DNA from: Monodelphis domestica
Taxonomy: Eukaryota > Chordata > Mammalia > Didelphimorphia > Didelphidae
Length of the DNA stretch: 64,000 nucleotides
NCBI RefSeq assembly: GCF_027887165.1
Contig: NC_077235.1
Location: 48,043,395 to 48,107,394 of the forward strand
Direction of reading: 5' to 3'
The notes beneath the pieces were generated by a model that was not told the origin of the DNA, did no database searches, and saw only the letters and a list, made by a program, of their open reading frames with translations. Both the position numbers and the translations under genes were made by a program. Of the stretch, positions 1-11,600 are shown piece by piece (position 1 is the stretch's first letter; each line of letters begins with the position of its first letter).

Positions 1-372
1 AAAAGACTCAACTGCTCTCACCAATCCAGAACAATTCTGAAGGACTTATGACAAAGAATGCTCTCCACTTCCAGAGAAAGACCTGTTGGAGTTGGAATGC
101 AGATCAGAGCATATGATTTTTCACGTTAGCTTATTTTTGTTTTTATTTTGGGGGTTTGGTTTTATATGAATATTCTCTTACAACAATGAATAATATGGAG
201 ATACCTTTTGCATGATAATACATATATAACCCAGATCAAATGACTTACTTTCTCAGAGAGGAGGAAGGGAAAGAAGGCAGGGAGACAATTTGGATCTTAA
301 AACTTCAGAAAACATATGTGGAAAATTGTTATTACATGTAATTGGTAAAATAAAATCTTAATAAAACAAAAA
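1..372 (+). mobile_element. L1 3' end (window-edge fragment)
   Basis: This is the 3' terminal part of a marsupial-type L1 on the plus strand. It carries the phrase 'cagaacaattctgaaggact' also seen near 29464 and the final 'tacatgtaattgg' plus A-rich tail around 333-370. It has no coding capacity here and is cut by the window edge. Confidence 0.75.
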
Positions 373-389
373 GCTACTATTGCATGCCC

Positions 390-857
390 AGCATTGTACT
401 AAATACCAGGTATAGAAAGGCAAAAACAGTATCTTGGGGAGCTCAGTTTAATGGGGGCGGTGAGGGGGAACAAGGAAATGACTGGGTCAAATGACTTAAA
501 GGTAATCTAAGTGAAAAGGCTATTACCAGCACTGAGGCAGAACAGGAAAGGCTTCTGGTAAGAAAGCAGAGAAGCCAAGAGGCAGAGATGAGGAGGGGGA
601 CCATTCCAGGCATAGAGGATGACTGGGGAAAATAGCCAAAGCAGGCAAGTGGAATGTATCATGTAAGGAAGGAACAGCAAAAAGGCCAGTGGATGGGGAG
701 TAAGGTAGAACTGGAAAGGTGGGAATGGGGCCAGATTGTGAAGGGATTTAAAAGATACAGGATTTTCTATTTGATCCTGGTGGTAACAGGGAGCCACTAG
801 AGTTTATTGAGTGGTGAGGAGGCAGGGAGGAGGGTGACATGGTTAAACTTGAGTGTT
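390..857 (-). mobile_element. L2 LINE fragment, minus strand
   Basis: Reads as the reverse complement of the L2 3' region ('ctcagtttaatggggg', 'accattccaggcatagagga', 'ggccagattgtgaagggatt'). Three other blocks here (2530-2890, 24630-25190, 41000-41185) match the same pattern. An L1 inserted directly after it. Family assignment is by remembered consensus. Confidence 0.6.
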
Positions 858-1133
858 TGTTGTTTTCTCCTTTTTTAATTTTTTCATTATTTTTTCATTT
901 TTTTTTGTTACAATACTCACTTTATTTCCCTCCCTCCTCTCCACCCACCCTTCCCGCAACCGATGCACAATTTCATTGGGTATTACAGGTGTCCTTGATC
1001 GGAACCTATTTCCATGTTGTTTACAGTAGGATGTTCATTTAGAGTGACATCCCCAACCATATCCCCTCGACCCATGTATTCAAGCAGTTGTTTTTCTTCC
1101 GTGTTTTTACTCCCACAGTGTTGTTTTCTCCTT
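858..1133 (-). mobile_element. 5'-truncated L1 insertion with 15-bp target-site duplication
   Basis: A minus-strand L1 3' end (body 873-1118, poly-T first) is bounded by perfect 15-bp direct repeats tgttgttttctcctt at 858-872 and 1119-1133. It resembles the plus-strand copy at 31483-31805. The duplication and short length show ordinary target-primed insertion with 5' truncation. Confidence 0.85.
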
Positions 1134-1844
1134 AACCTCTTTGGTAGCTCTTGAGACAGTTGGCTACTGGTCCCCCGAATACTCTCTCCTCCCTTGACTC
1201 ATAGGACATTTTGCTCTCTTGGCTCTATTTTGATGTGATCACTCAGTTTTTTCTCCTGGATTCTAGTTCATCTTCTTGTCCCTAGACATGATTGCTTGTC
1301 CCCTACCCCAGATGCTATGTCCTGAGTCCTGTCTATATTCATCCACTCCCATTGTTTCAATCAACCCAGAGGTTCAATAAGCCTCAGACATTTCCTGGCT
1401 GAGTGACCTGGGGCAAATCACTGACGTGTTTGTTTGCTGTTTTTACAGACTTCTAGTTTACCCTCCCAATTAGTGTATCCAATTAGATTTCTAATAAAAC
1501 TTATTTACCTAAATCATACAAACTTTTCTTTGAATTGGGTGAGTTTCAGTCTTTTCCTACAGGTTTTTCTTACCAGTAAAAGGACCTTCCTTTAAACACT
1601 AAAATCGCCTCTCCTAGGAATCTGGTTGTAATTTTACACTTCCTTCTAAACATTTAGTCCAAAATCCATCATAACAATTTCAGTTGCTATACAAATCATT
1701 GAAACTATGATTTAGGGATTCACACTTAGAGAATTTGCATTTCAGTTATAAATTTCATCCCAAATAAGTTAAGAAAGCATCTCAATGACAAATTGAGTTT
1801 CATATACTTTGCAGCAAATTTCTAGTACGTCTGGTATGCGGCCT
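1134..1844. other. No gene recognised
   Basis: AT-rich unassigned sequence. No ORF, splice-bounded exon or RNA gene could be supported. A short SINE-like phrase ('ctgagtgacctggggcaaat') sits near 1400. Confidence 0.5.
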
Positions 1845-2160
1845 TGCTGAGCCCTTTTTGGGACTGCTCATCCTGCTTTGGTGTCCACGTGCCATCCAGC
1901 TCTCGCCTGTGCTGTGGCTCCAAGAAGCTCTAGCTAGTGCAGTGGCCGCACCCCCGAACCAGCTTGGCAGGTGGCCCCAACCAGGCATCTTGACTTTTGC
2001 CTTGCTGCTAGATTTCAATGATTCTGGAAGAGAGCGTAAAGCCGACAACTTTGGGCACTTAAACTAAGTCACTTCAACCCAAGTTCTGCGTGTGTCAAAA
2101 GACATCAGCCAGTGAGGTCATTTTGGTCCTCTTCAAGTACAAAGGACAACAAGCAACCAG
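1845..2160 (+). mobile_element. Marsupial interspersed repeat ending in 'aaggacaacaa'
   Basis: Contains 'aggtcattttggtcctcttc' followed by 'aaggacaacaag', a 3' end common in marsupial repeats. Part of the same family recurs near 40935-41000. The exact family name is uncertain. It ends where the likely 3' UTR of the minus-strand gene begins. Confidence 0.5.
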
Positions 2161-2179
2161 TTTTTAAGAGTAACAAAAG

Positions 2180-2185
2180 TTTATT
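2180..2185 (-). terminator. Distal poly(A) signal AATAAA
   Basis: The minus strand reads AATAAA here, about 1.48 kb past the stop codon and just before unique sequence gives way to a retroposed repeat at 2160. A plausible end of the long 3' UTR. Confidence 0.4.
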
Positions 2186-2529
2186 TCAGTTCAAAGCTTA
2201 CTTGTAAACAGATACAATTATCACAGAATCAATGACTTTAACAATACTGCTCAAAAATAAATCTTTGAAGAACATGAAAGACTTCTAGCATTTACAGGGC
2301 ATAGTGAATACAAGTGTGTTTTGCGAAGCACCGTCCACCAAGGGTGAAAGAAAACCCAACTGAGGTCAAAGATCTGGAAAATTTCAAATGTATTTTTAAA
2401 AAATCTGTAAACAAAGCCAAAAAGAGGGAAGGGAGATTGTTCAAGGACTGGTCAGAGGATTTAATCAATTCAAATTAATAAGCGTATGTATGGGTGTTAG
2501 ACACCCCTCTAAGCACTGGGGATATAAAG

Positions 2530-2890
2530 AAATAGGCAAACTAGGCCCTGCCGTCAAAGAGCTTACATTCTAACGGGAGAGATGATGTGTATGTATACAG
2601 GCATACAAGATCCATACAGGTGGGGTACAAGAGAACCTGAGCAGCAAAGACACTAGTGGCTGGGGGGATGCCTGGTGGCCTGGGAAAGGTGTCCAGAAGG
2701 AGGCTGCATTTGAACTGTATCTTGAAGGAAGCTAGGGAGTCTAAGGGAGGGATGCAAAGAAGGAGAACCTTCCAGGCATGGGGGACAGCTAGTGCCAAGG
2801 TAGTGGGATGACAAAAAAAGGAGCAGTATGTGTGAGGAACAGGAAACAGACAGTGTGGCTGGACTAGAGAGCAGAAGAGGGGACATAACG
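2530..2890 (-). mobile_element. L2 LINE fragment, minus strand
   Basis: Phrases such as 'aaagagcttacattctaacg' and 'accttccaggcatgggggac' are the reverse complement of the L2 3' end. Lies inside the presumed 3' UTR. Confidence 0.6.
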
Positions 2891-3609
2891 TGTCAGGGGC
2901 TATGAGAGGAGGTGTAACCAGTGCTAGGAAAAATGATCAGGGATACAGAGTCTCTGGGCTGTCTTTCTTTTTCATTAATACCCAAACAGCAGAGTTATTT
3001 ACTTGCCGATTCCGTCTACTTAGAAACCTGCATCACTGAAAAGGCATGGCTAAGCTTGGCTCTTTCCATAGGGGAGAGAGAAGATTATGGGTGCTGTGGA
3101 ATGTTGTGTGCACTGGCCAGCTTAGTTGGTGGCAGTTGGTTTTGCATAAACTTTTTTTTTCTCCTAAGAGAAGGCTCATTGAGAATGAGGTACACTGGGT
3201 AGAGGAATAGATAGATCTCGAAACAAATAATGCAAGAAAACCCAAAATCAAATCAAAGGCTTAAAAAATGCAACAGCAAATACTAGTTTATGAAATTAGG
3301 GCTATGGCAATGCCCACTGGCTTTGGAAAGTGTGGTGGTTGAGTTTAGGATAGTTTGTCTTGTCTATGCAAAGGGTGGGGGAACACTATCCACATTCATG
3401 TGAACGTCTGGTATGTGACATGTCAACCCTCTGAAAGAGTTATCCCCTTTCACAAAAAAGGCCACCTCATTCCTTCTAAGGAAACCGCTATGACTACGTG
3501 GTCCCAGCTTCTGCTGGCCAAAGGATGTCAAAGGAAAATGCTATCAGTAATGCTCAGATTCTTGTAATATAAAGTTGCCTTATAGAAAAGGGCAGAGATT
3601 CACACAGGT

Positions 3610-3615
3610 TTTATT
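3610..3615 (-). terminator. Proximal poly(A) signal AATAAA
   Basis: A canonical AATAAA on the minus strand 45 nt after the stop codon at 3659. Use of this site would give a very short 3' UTR. Confidence 0.5.
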
Positions 3616-3658
3616 CATTACAGAAACAAGAGCAGCAAGTTTGTCATTCATGAAAAAG

Positions 3659-3782
3659 TTACTTTGGAAATTCAACTGGAATCTCTTCCTGGACATCATT
3701 AATGGTGCAGGTTGGGAGGTTCTTGAAGTGTAGTTCTTCTAACAGTGCCTCAAGGCGTTGAATTAAGACTCGTTTTTTAAAT
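3659..3782 (-). CDS. INTS6L: INTS6L-like terminal coding exon (in-window exon 16)
   Basis: Acceptor ccttgcag, then one base completing Arg, then FKKRVLIQRLEALLEELHFK and a short unique tail ending EFPK-TAA. FKKRVLIQ matches the end of the INTS3-binding helical region of the family. The last 20 or so residues do not resemble the human INTS6 or INTS6L ends. Confidence 0.88.
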
Positions 3783-6700
3783 CTGCAAGGAGTTATAAAG
3801 AAAGATTCTGTCAACCAGCACACACTGATGAAGTACTTAACTCCATCCTAGGTTGCTGAGGGGGAATGCGAATTTGACTCAAGACACTGAATATACCACA
3901 TTCTCATGTTATTGAATCAACTGGGGCTTCACTGCTGCACGGCAATCCCTTTATTCTTCCTGAGATGATTCACATTCCCTGAAGGGGCTTCCAAATTAAT
4001 ACCATAATCCTTTCCACTGATGACATCATCTTTGGCTTTACTGACAGAAGCAGCAAGGTCACCATGAGCCTGGCCTTCCTTTGGCCTATCAGAATCTTCC
4101 TCTTCCTTCAAGGCTGAACTCAGGTGGGCAACCTCGACCAAGAAGTCTTCTCTAACCTCCTATTTATAACCTCCTCCTTCAACTCTGTATTTCTTTATCT
4201 GCATTCAAGATTCTATGCAGATGTGATATTTTTCTCCCTGTCAGCTCCAAATGGATGATTCTATGATCTCAAATATGGAAATGGTTTTCCTTGTTTGGGG
4301 CAGAAGACTATTCGGGTTAACCAAGTTACCATATCTACTATATTTGGAGACTGAGTTGAATTTGTGCCCTCTGGAGACCAAACTCTAAAATGGACTCTTC
4401 TGAATCCATCTCTACTGGCCATTGTTTTCCTTGTAATATGCCAGAAAAGCTTCCTTATTCTGGTTGGCAGAAAATGAGACTATGTCACAGTTGCCATGTT
4501 GATGTAAATATAGACCCTGGGTTTCCCTCCAAAAGTCATATATGGCTTCTATAAAGCCTGAGTGTGGCTTACAATCAGGGTTATTTGTCAACATAGTCTA
4601 CCAATCAGCAAGCATTTACTAAGCAGCTACTATATACCAAGCACTGGGGATACAATAGCCAAAGGAAAGGATCTCTAGCCTCAAGGAGCTTGTCTCCAAA
4701 GACTCTCTTTTTTTTAACCTCTTACCTTCCTTCCTGGAATCAATACTGTGTTGGCTCCAAGGAAGAAGAGTTGTAAGGGCTAGGCAATGGGGGTCAAGTG
4801 ACTTGCCCAGGGTCACACAGCTGGGAAGTGTCTGAGGCCACATTTGAACTAGGACCTCCCATCTCTGGGCCTGGCTCTCAATCCACTGAGCCACCCAGCT
4901 GTCCCCAAGAAGGTAAGGGCTAGGCAATGGGGGTCAAGTGACTTGCCCAGGGTCACACAGCTGGGAAGTGTCTGAGGCCACATTTGAACCTAGGACCTCC
5001 CATCTCTGGGCCTGGCTCTCAATCCACTGAGCCACCCAGCTGCCCCACTTTCTTTTTTAAAAAAATATTCTTATCTTCCATCTTAGAATCAATATTGTAT
5101 ATTGGTTCTAAGGCAAAAGGGTGGTAAGGGCTAGGCAACGGAGGTTAAGGGACTTGTCCAGGGTCACTCAGCTAGGTAGTATCTGAGGCCAGATTTCAAT
5201 CAAGGATCTCTGTCTTCAGGTCTGGCTTTCAATCCACTGAGACACCCAGCTGCTCCCTCTTTCCTTTTTCAAAATATTCTCATCTTCTGTCTTAGAATCA
5301 ATACCGTATATTGGTTCCAAGGCAGAAGAGGGGTAAAGGGTAAGCAATGGGAGTTAGGGGACTTGCCCAGGGTCACACAGCTGGGAAGTGTCTGAGGTCA
5401 GATTGGAACCCAGGACCTCCCATCTCTGGGCCTGGCTCTCAATCCACTGAGCCTCCCAGCTGCCCCCCTCCATAGACTTTCAGAGAGCTCTCCTTTCAGG
5501 GACGTAGTCTATAATGTAATGAGCAGAATGTCCCACACTCCTCTAACATAAATTAACATTCTTGTTATGAATCTCACAAGGCTTTCCCAGTACTCTTCAA
5601 AGGGAACTTGATGAAGTAGAAAGAACATTGTACTTTGAAGACTTGAATCTAAATCCTGGCTTTGGCACCCCCAGAGGCTTCCTAACCATGTGACCCTTGG
5701 CAAATGACACAGCTTCTCTGATCTACTCACATGTAATTCAGGAATACTATCTGCAATCAGGAGGACCTGGGTTAAAATCTGCCTCAGATACTTCCTAGGT
5801 GTGTGACCCTGGGCAAGTCACTTAACCCTGATGGTCTAAGTCTTGCTGCTGTTCTGTCTTAGAATTGATAATAAGACTCAAGGTAAGGGTTTAAAAAGAA
5901 TGTACTTGGGAAATATTTGACAAAATAAATAAAAATATATTAAAAACAAAAATAGGATTATTACCTGTCTTACACGACTGTTGTGAAGAAAAAGACATTT
6001 TAAACCACATGTATAAGCTTTGCTGAGTCTGCTATTAGCATCAGCTTAGAAAACTGAAAAGGAAAGCTTATGAAGGAATTTATTAGTAATTGAGAGGCTC
6101 GACAAGGAAGCAGGTAGGTGGCTCAGGGGATAGATTACTGGGCCTGGGGTAGGGAACACCTGAATTCAAATCTGGCCTCAGACACGAGCTAGCTATGTAA
6201 CCCTGGGCAAATCATTGAACCTCTGTTTGTCTTTATCCACTGGAGAAGGAAATGGCAAGCCATTCCTTTATCTTGGCCAAGAAAACTCCATGAATACTAT
6301 TTTTTAAATTTTATTTTATTTCCATCTTGGAATCACTACTATGTATTGGTTCCAAGGCAGAAGAGTGGTAAGGGCTAGGCAATGGGGGTCAAGTGACTTG
6401 TCCGGGGTCACACAGCTGGGAAGTGTCTGAGGCCACATCTGAACCCAGGACCTCCCATCTCTAGGCCTGGCTTTGAATCCACTGAACTACCCAGCTGCCC
6501 CCTCTTTCCTTTTTAAAAAAATATTCTTACCTTCCATCTTAGAGTCAATACTGTGTATTGGTTCAAGGGAGAAGAGTGGTAAGGGTCAGGCAATGGGGGT
6601 GAAGTGACTTGCCCAAGGTCATACAGCTAGGAAGTGGCTGAGGCCAGATTGGAATCCAGGACCTCCCGTCTCTGGGCTTGGCTCCCAATCCACTGAGCCA

Positions 6701-7773
6701 CCCAGCTGCCCCCTCCATGAATACTACTGACATGCTTTGGCCCTTGGGGTCTGGAAGAGTTGGGAAATACTGAACAATAACAGGATTGAAATAGCACTTT
6801 AAAATTTGCCAAGGGCTTTAGATAATGTTGTTTGCTTTGACTGTCACAGTGCAGTGAGGTGGAGCCCGTTATTACTATTGCCATTATCCAGAAAGGAGAA
6901 ACTGTTGATCATTTTCCTATCTTCCACCATTGGTCCCAAGACTTTGGCGGACAAGGGCATTTTCTAGAAGCGGTCCTTCCTGCCTCCTGCTCTTTTCATG
7001 ATCTCTAGAGCCCACGATTGTAGCCGGGGTACTGAGGAGGCGTTCAGCAAATTCCTGGATGGCGTTCAGCCATCAGAGACAGCACCAACTAGTTGTGATG
7101 CTACCTCACACGTAAGAGCCCAAAGGGCCCTTCATCATTTTCTAGGCCAGCAGCCTCATTTTATAGAGGAGGAAACAGAGGTCCAGAGAGGGGAAAGAAC
7201 CGGCTCAAAGTCAGTCAATAAATGGCAGAGATGGGGCATGGTACTCCAAATCCAATTGCATTGTCACTGGGCCAAGCTTCCTCTCAGACTCCTGCACACA
7301 GACTGGGTGGTAAAGGGAAGCAAGATGGAGGTGCAGTTAAAAGCCATCAACCCTCCCCGCCCCCACCCTGCACCCTGGCCTCCCCTCAGCCTGAATGGCC
7401 TGAGCATCTCTGCTCAATACAAACCTGGCTGCCTCCTTGATTGCAACGAAAATCAAACGTTTCTGTATTTCCGCAGATCCGTGTACTTTTTCAAGCACAG
7501 CGAAGATCTTCTCGTAATCTGAAGATATTAGAAACACAGTGTTTTCTGCATGTTTTTTTTCTTAAAGCACTGAAACTGTTGTTGAATTGAAGAAAAGAAA
7601 ACCGAGCTAAGGAAAAGCTGGGAGCTAAGCTCACAGCAGGGGCAGTATCTGGGCAGACCTCCTTTTGTTCGCCTTCCAGCTAAAGAGCTTTCAGATGTCG
7701 GGAGCACCTCCCTCTCGGGGCCTCCAGTGAGGATGGAACCAGATAACACTTGGACAGGGCTTTGAAATGTTTA

Positions 7774-7808
<35 letters not shown>

Positions 7809-8638
7809 ACAAAGAACCCCCTCCAAACTAAAACCAAAGCCGAACAAAAACAACCCATCTCTATCCAGACTAGCAGGAAACAGTTTCTGCTGCTGCTGGT
7901 GGTGGTGGTGGTTCTTCTCTTTGTGGACAGCGAGGTAGTGTAGTGGAGAGAGTGCTGGGTCTGGAGTCAAGAAGTCCAGAGTTGAAATCTGACCTTCCAC
8001 ACGTACTAGCTGTGTGACCCTGGGCCAGTCATTTTACCCATCAGTCTCAGCTTCTTCATCTACAAAATGTGAATCACTATAGCACACCTCCCAGGGCTAT
8101 CATGAGGATGAAAAGAAATAATCATTATAAAGCACTTAGTATAAAGCTTGGCACAGAGTAAGCCCTATATAAATGCCAGCTCTTATCAGATGTTCTTTTT
8201 CCTTCAATAAAACTCAGTCGCAATAAACAAAATTGTTACAAAATGCACAATGTGCACATTCCACATGCAAATACAGGAGAGATCTGTGGTTTCCCCAGAG
8301 TAGGGCCTTCTCTTCCCTATTACAGATTGTAACATAAATTGGCAACAGGTACAGGGAAGTTTGCTTGAAATATTTACCTAGAATTACAGGGCTTGGTAAG
8401 CTTCAGAAACCAGATTTGAATTCAGGTCAACCTGAGTCCAAGATCAGCACTCCATCTGCTACACCATGCCTCTTCTATATTTTCTATTTACTCAAAAGAG
8501 ATACATGCCAGTATTGATAGGCACATTTTCAAAAATTCATTTCCCTGCTTGCCATTAGGGATTACAGAATTGTTAATTATTATTACTACAACTATGATGA
8601 CGACGACGACAATGACGACGAAAACGACGATGACGACG

Positions 8639-8688
<50 letters not shown>

Positions 8689-11600
8689 AACTACTACTAC
8701 AACTACTACTACGACTACTACGACTACTACTACGACTACTACCACTACGACTACTACTACGACTACAACTACAACTATGACTACTACTACAACAACAACA
8801 ACTTTTTGCAACCAATGAAGAGCCTGGGCTCATGGTGCAAGATCTCTTTTGTTGATTTGACAATCAAGAACTACTTGGAGTAAATAAGTGATATTACATA
8901 CAACTTGTCAAAGGAGATGAGATGGACAGTTTTCAAAGGAGAGATGTAAACCATCAATAACCATATAAAAATGACCCACAGCAAGAAGATCAACAGAGTA
9001 AGACTCTGAAGAGTCACCTCATATCCAGCAAATTGGCAAAGATGGTAAAAGATTATTAGAGAGGTTGTGGGAAAACAGGCACAAAAATATACTATTGGTG
9101 AGACCATGGATTGGTGTGCCCTTTCTGGAAGACAATTTGGCTATAAATATTTTTGTACAAGTCTTTTACCTTATTATCTCTTTGGGGTATAAACCCAGCA
9201 GTGCTATGGCTGGGTCAAAGGGCTTTTAGCGCCCTTTGGGCATAGTTCCAAATTGCCCTCCAGAATGGTTGGATCAGTTCACAACTCCACCAGCAGTGTA
9301 ATAGTGTCCCAACTTTGCCACATCCCCTCTAGCATTCATTACTTTCCTTTGCTGTCATGTTAGCCAATCTGCTGGGCATGAGGTGGTAACTCAGAGTTTT
9401 TTCATGTGCTTATTAATAGTTTAGATTTCTTTATCTGAAAACTGCCTAATCATGTCCCTTGCCCATTTATCAATTGGAGAATGGCTTACTTTTTGTATAA
9501 TTGCTTTAGCTCCTTATAAATTTGAGTAATTAGACCTTTGTCAGAGGTTTTTGTTATAAAGATTTTTTTTCTCAATTTGTTGCTTCTCTTCTAATTTTGG
9601 CTGCATTGGTTTTATTTGTAAAAAAAACTTTTTAATTTAATGCAATCAAAATTATTTATTTTACATTTTTAATTGTATTTTACATTTTTAATATCTCTAT
9701 CTTTTGCTTGGTAATTTACTTATAGTTTCCTTCTTTATATTTAAGTCATTCACCCATTCTGAGTTTATCTTGGTGTAGGGTGTGAGATGTTGATCCAAAC
9801 CTAATCTCTCCCATACTGTCTTCCAACTTTACCAGCAGTTTTTAATCAAATAGTGGGTTTTGGTCCCCAAAGCTGGGATCTTTATGCTTATCATAGACTC
9901 TTGCTGAGGTTATTTACCCCAAGTCTATTCTACTGATCCTTCTGTCTCTTAGCCAGTACCATATTGTTTTGATGACCACTGCTTTAGAGTATAGTTTGAT
10001 ATGTGGTACTGCTAGGCCACCTTCCTTCACATTTTTTTCATTATTCCCCTTGATATTCTTGATCTTTTGTTGGAAGACAATTTGGAAGGAGGCCAGAAAA
10101 GCTATCAAAGTATTCCTACTCTTTGATCCAAGTAATTCCACTACTGGACCCATGGCCCATAGAGGTCAAGTGGCAAAGTTGCCACATATACCAGAATAAG
10201 GAGATCACTTCTATTTTTCTGTGGTAACAAAGAACTAGAAACAAATTAGGCATTCATCAACTGGGGAATGGCTGAAGTGATTGGGGAATATGAAGGTAGC
10301 AGGTCCTATTGTTCTAGAAGAAATTATGAAAATGAAGAATTCAGAGAAATAGGAGAAGGTTTGTATGAAGTCAAGTCTAGGGAAGAAAGTAGAAGAATGA
10401 TACACACAAAAACTTCAACAATAGAAAGGACAGTAAAAGGTATCTGAACCCAGATTAAATGCAATGACCAACCTTGGTTCCAGAGGGCAGATGATGAAAC
10501 ACACTTCCCTCCTTTTGACAGTAGTGGGGGGCTACGGGTGCAGAATGTCACACAGGCTGTCAGACGTGGTCATTGTGTTGCTTTGGTTTACCTGTTTTTC
10601 TTTTTTACAAGGGAGGGTTCTATTGGGAGGGTGGGAGAGGAATATATCAGGAAGTGACTGTGATGTTTGAAAAAAAAGGGGCCTCTGGGAGAGGAACTCA
10701 GTGCTAGTAAGTGACCACACCTTGTCAAAGGATATGAACAGTTAAGAGAAGATCACAATCACACACACAGAAAATGATTGAAATCGTCAATTGTCATTGT
10801 TGTCAAGTTTCCAACTCTTTGTGACCCTGTGGACCATACTGTCCATGGGGTTTTCTTGGCCAAATATTGGAGCAGTTTGTCATTTCCTTCTCTAGTGGAT
10901 TAAAGCAGAAAGCAGTGAAGTGACATTTCCAGGGTTACACATAAGTGTCTGGGGCCCGAGTTGAACTCAGGTCTTCCTGACTCTATCAGTGTTCTATCCA
11001 CTGGAGATGCAAAATGCAAACTGAGACAACGCTGAGGTATCTCACTTGGCAAATTGGCAAAGATAATAAAGAAAGGAAATAATCCGTGTTGGAGTGGCTG
11101 TGGGTTAAGACAGGCACATTAATATGGTCAGTGGGACCCTGAACTGGTTCGGCTCTTCTGGAAAATAATCTAGATCTATGTAAGAAAAGTGACTGAGCTG
11201 TTCATACCCTTTGACCCAGTACTCCCATAACTGGGCATGTACCCCAAGGAGGTCAATGACAGAAATATCCTTTATGTACCAAAGTCTTCATGGCAGTCCT
11301 TTTGTAGTAGCCAAAGGCTGGAAACAAATTATGTGCTCACCAATCGGTGGAATAACTGAACCAACTATGGTACATGAATCCGATAGAATATTACTGTGCT
11401 GTGAGAAAACAATGAATATGAAGAATTCAGAAAAACAGGGGAAGACTTATAAGAAGTGATACGAAATGAAGTCAGTAGAGTCAGGAGAACAAAATACACA
11501 AGGACTACAGTGACAGAAAGGAAAGACAATACAATTCAGATCAAATACAATGACCAACGTTGACTCCAGATGACTGATGTTAAAACACACTTCCTTCCTC

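Larger units (their letters stand above)
2161..3658 (-). other. Probable 3' UTR / 3' flank of the INTS6L-like gene
   Basis: Lies directly after the TAA stop on the minus strand. It has a poly(A) signal 45 nt past the stop and another about 1.48 kb past it, and an L2 relic inside. Extent is inferred from the signals; no transcript evidence is available. Confidence 0.45.

Noticed and set aside
6998..7522. 174-codon plus-strand frame
   Set aside because: Crosses a MIR relic and the antisense of exon 15; no recognisable product.
8488..8863. Poly-Val, poly-Thr and poly-Ser frames
   Set aside because: Direct read-through of a trinucleotide repeat in an intron.
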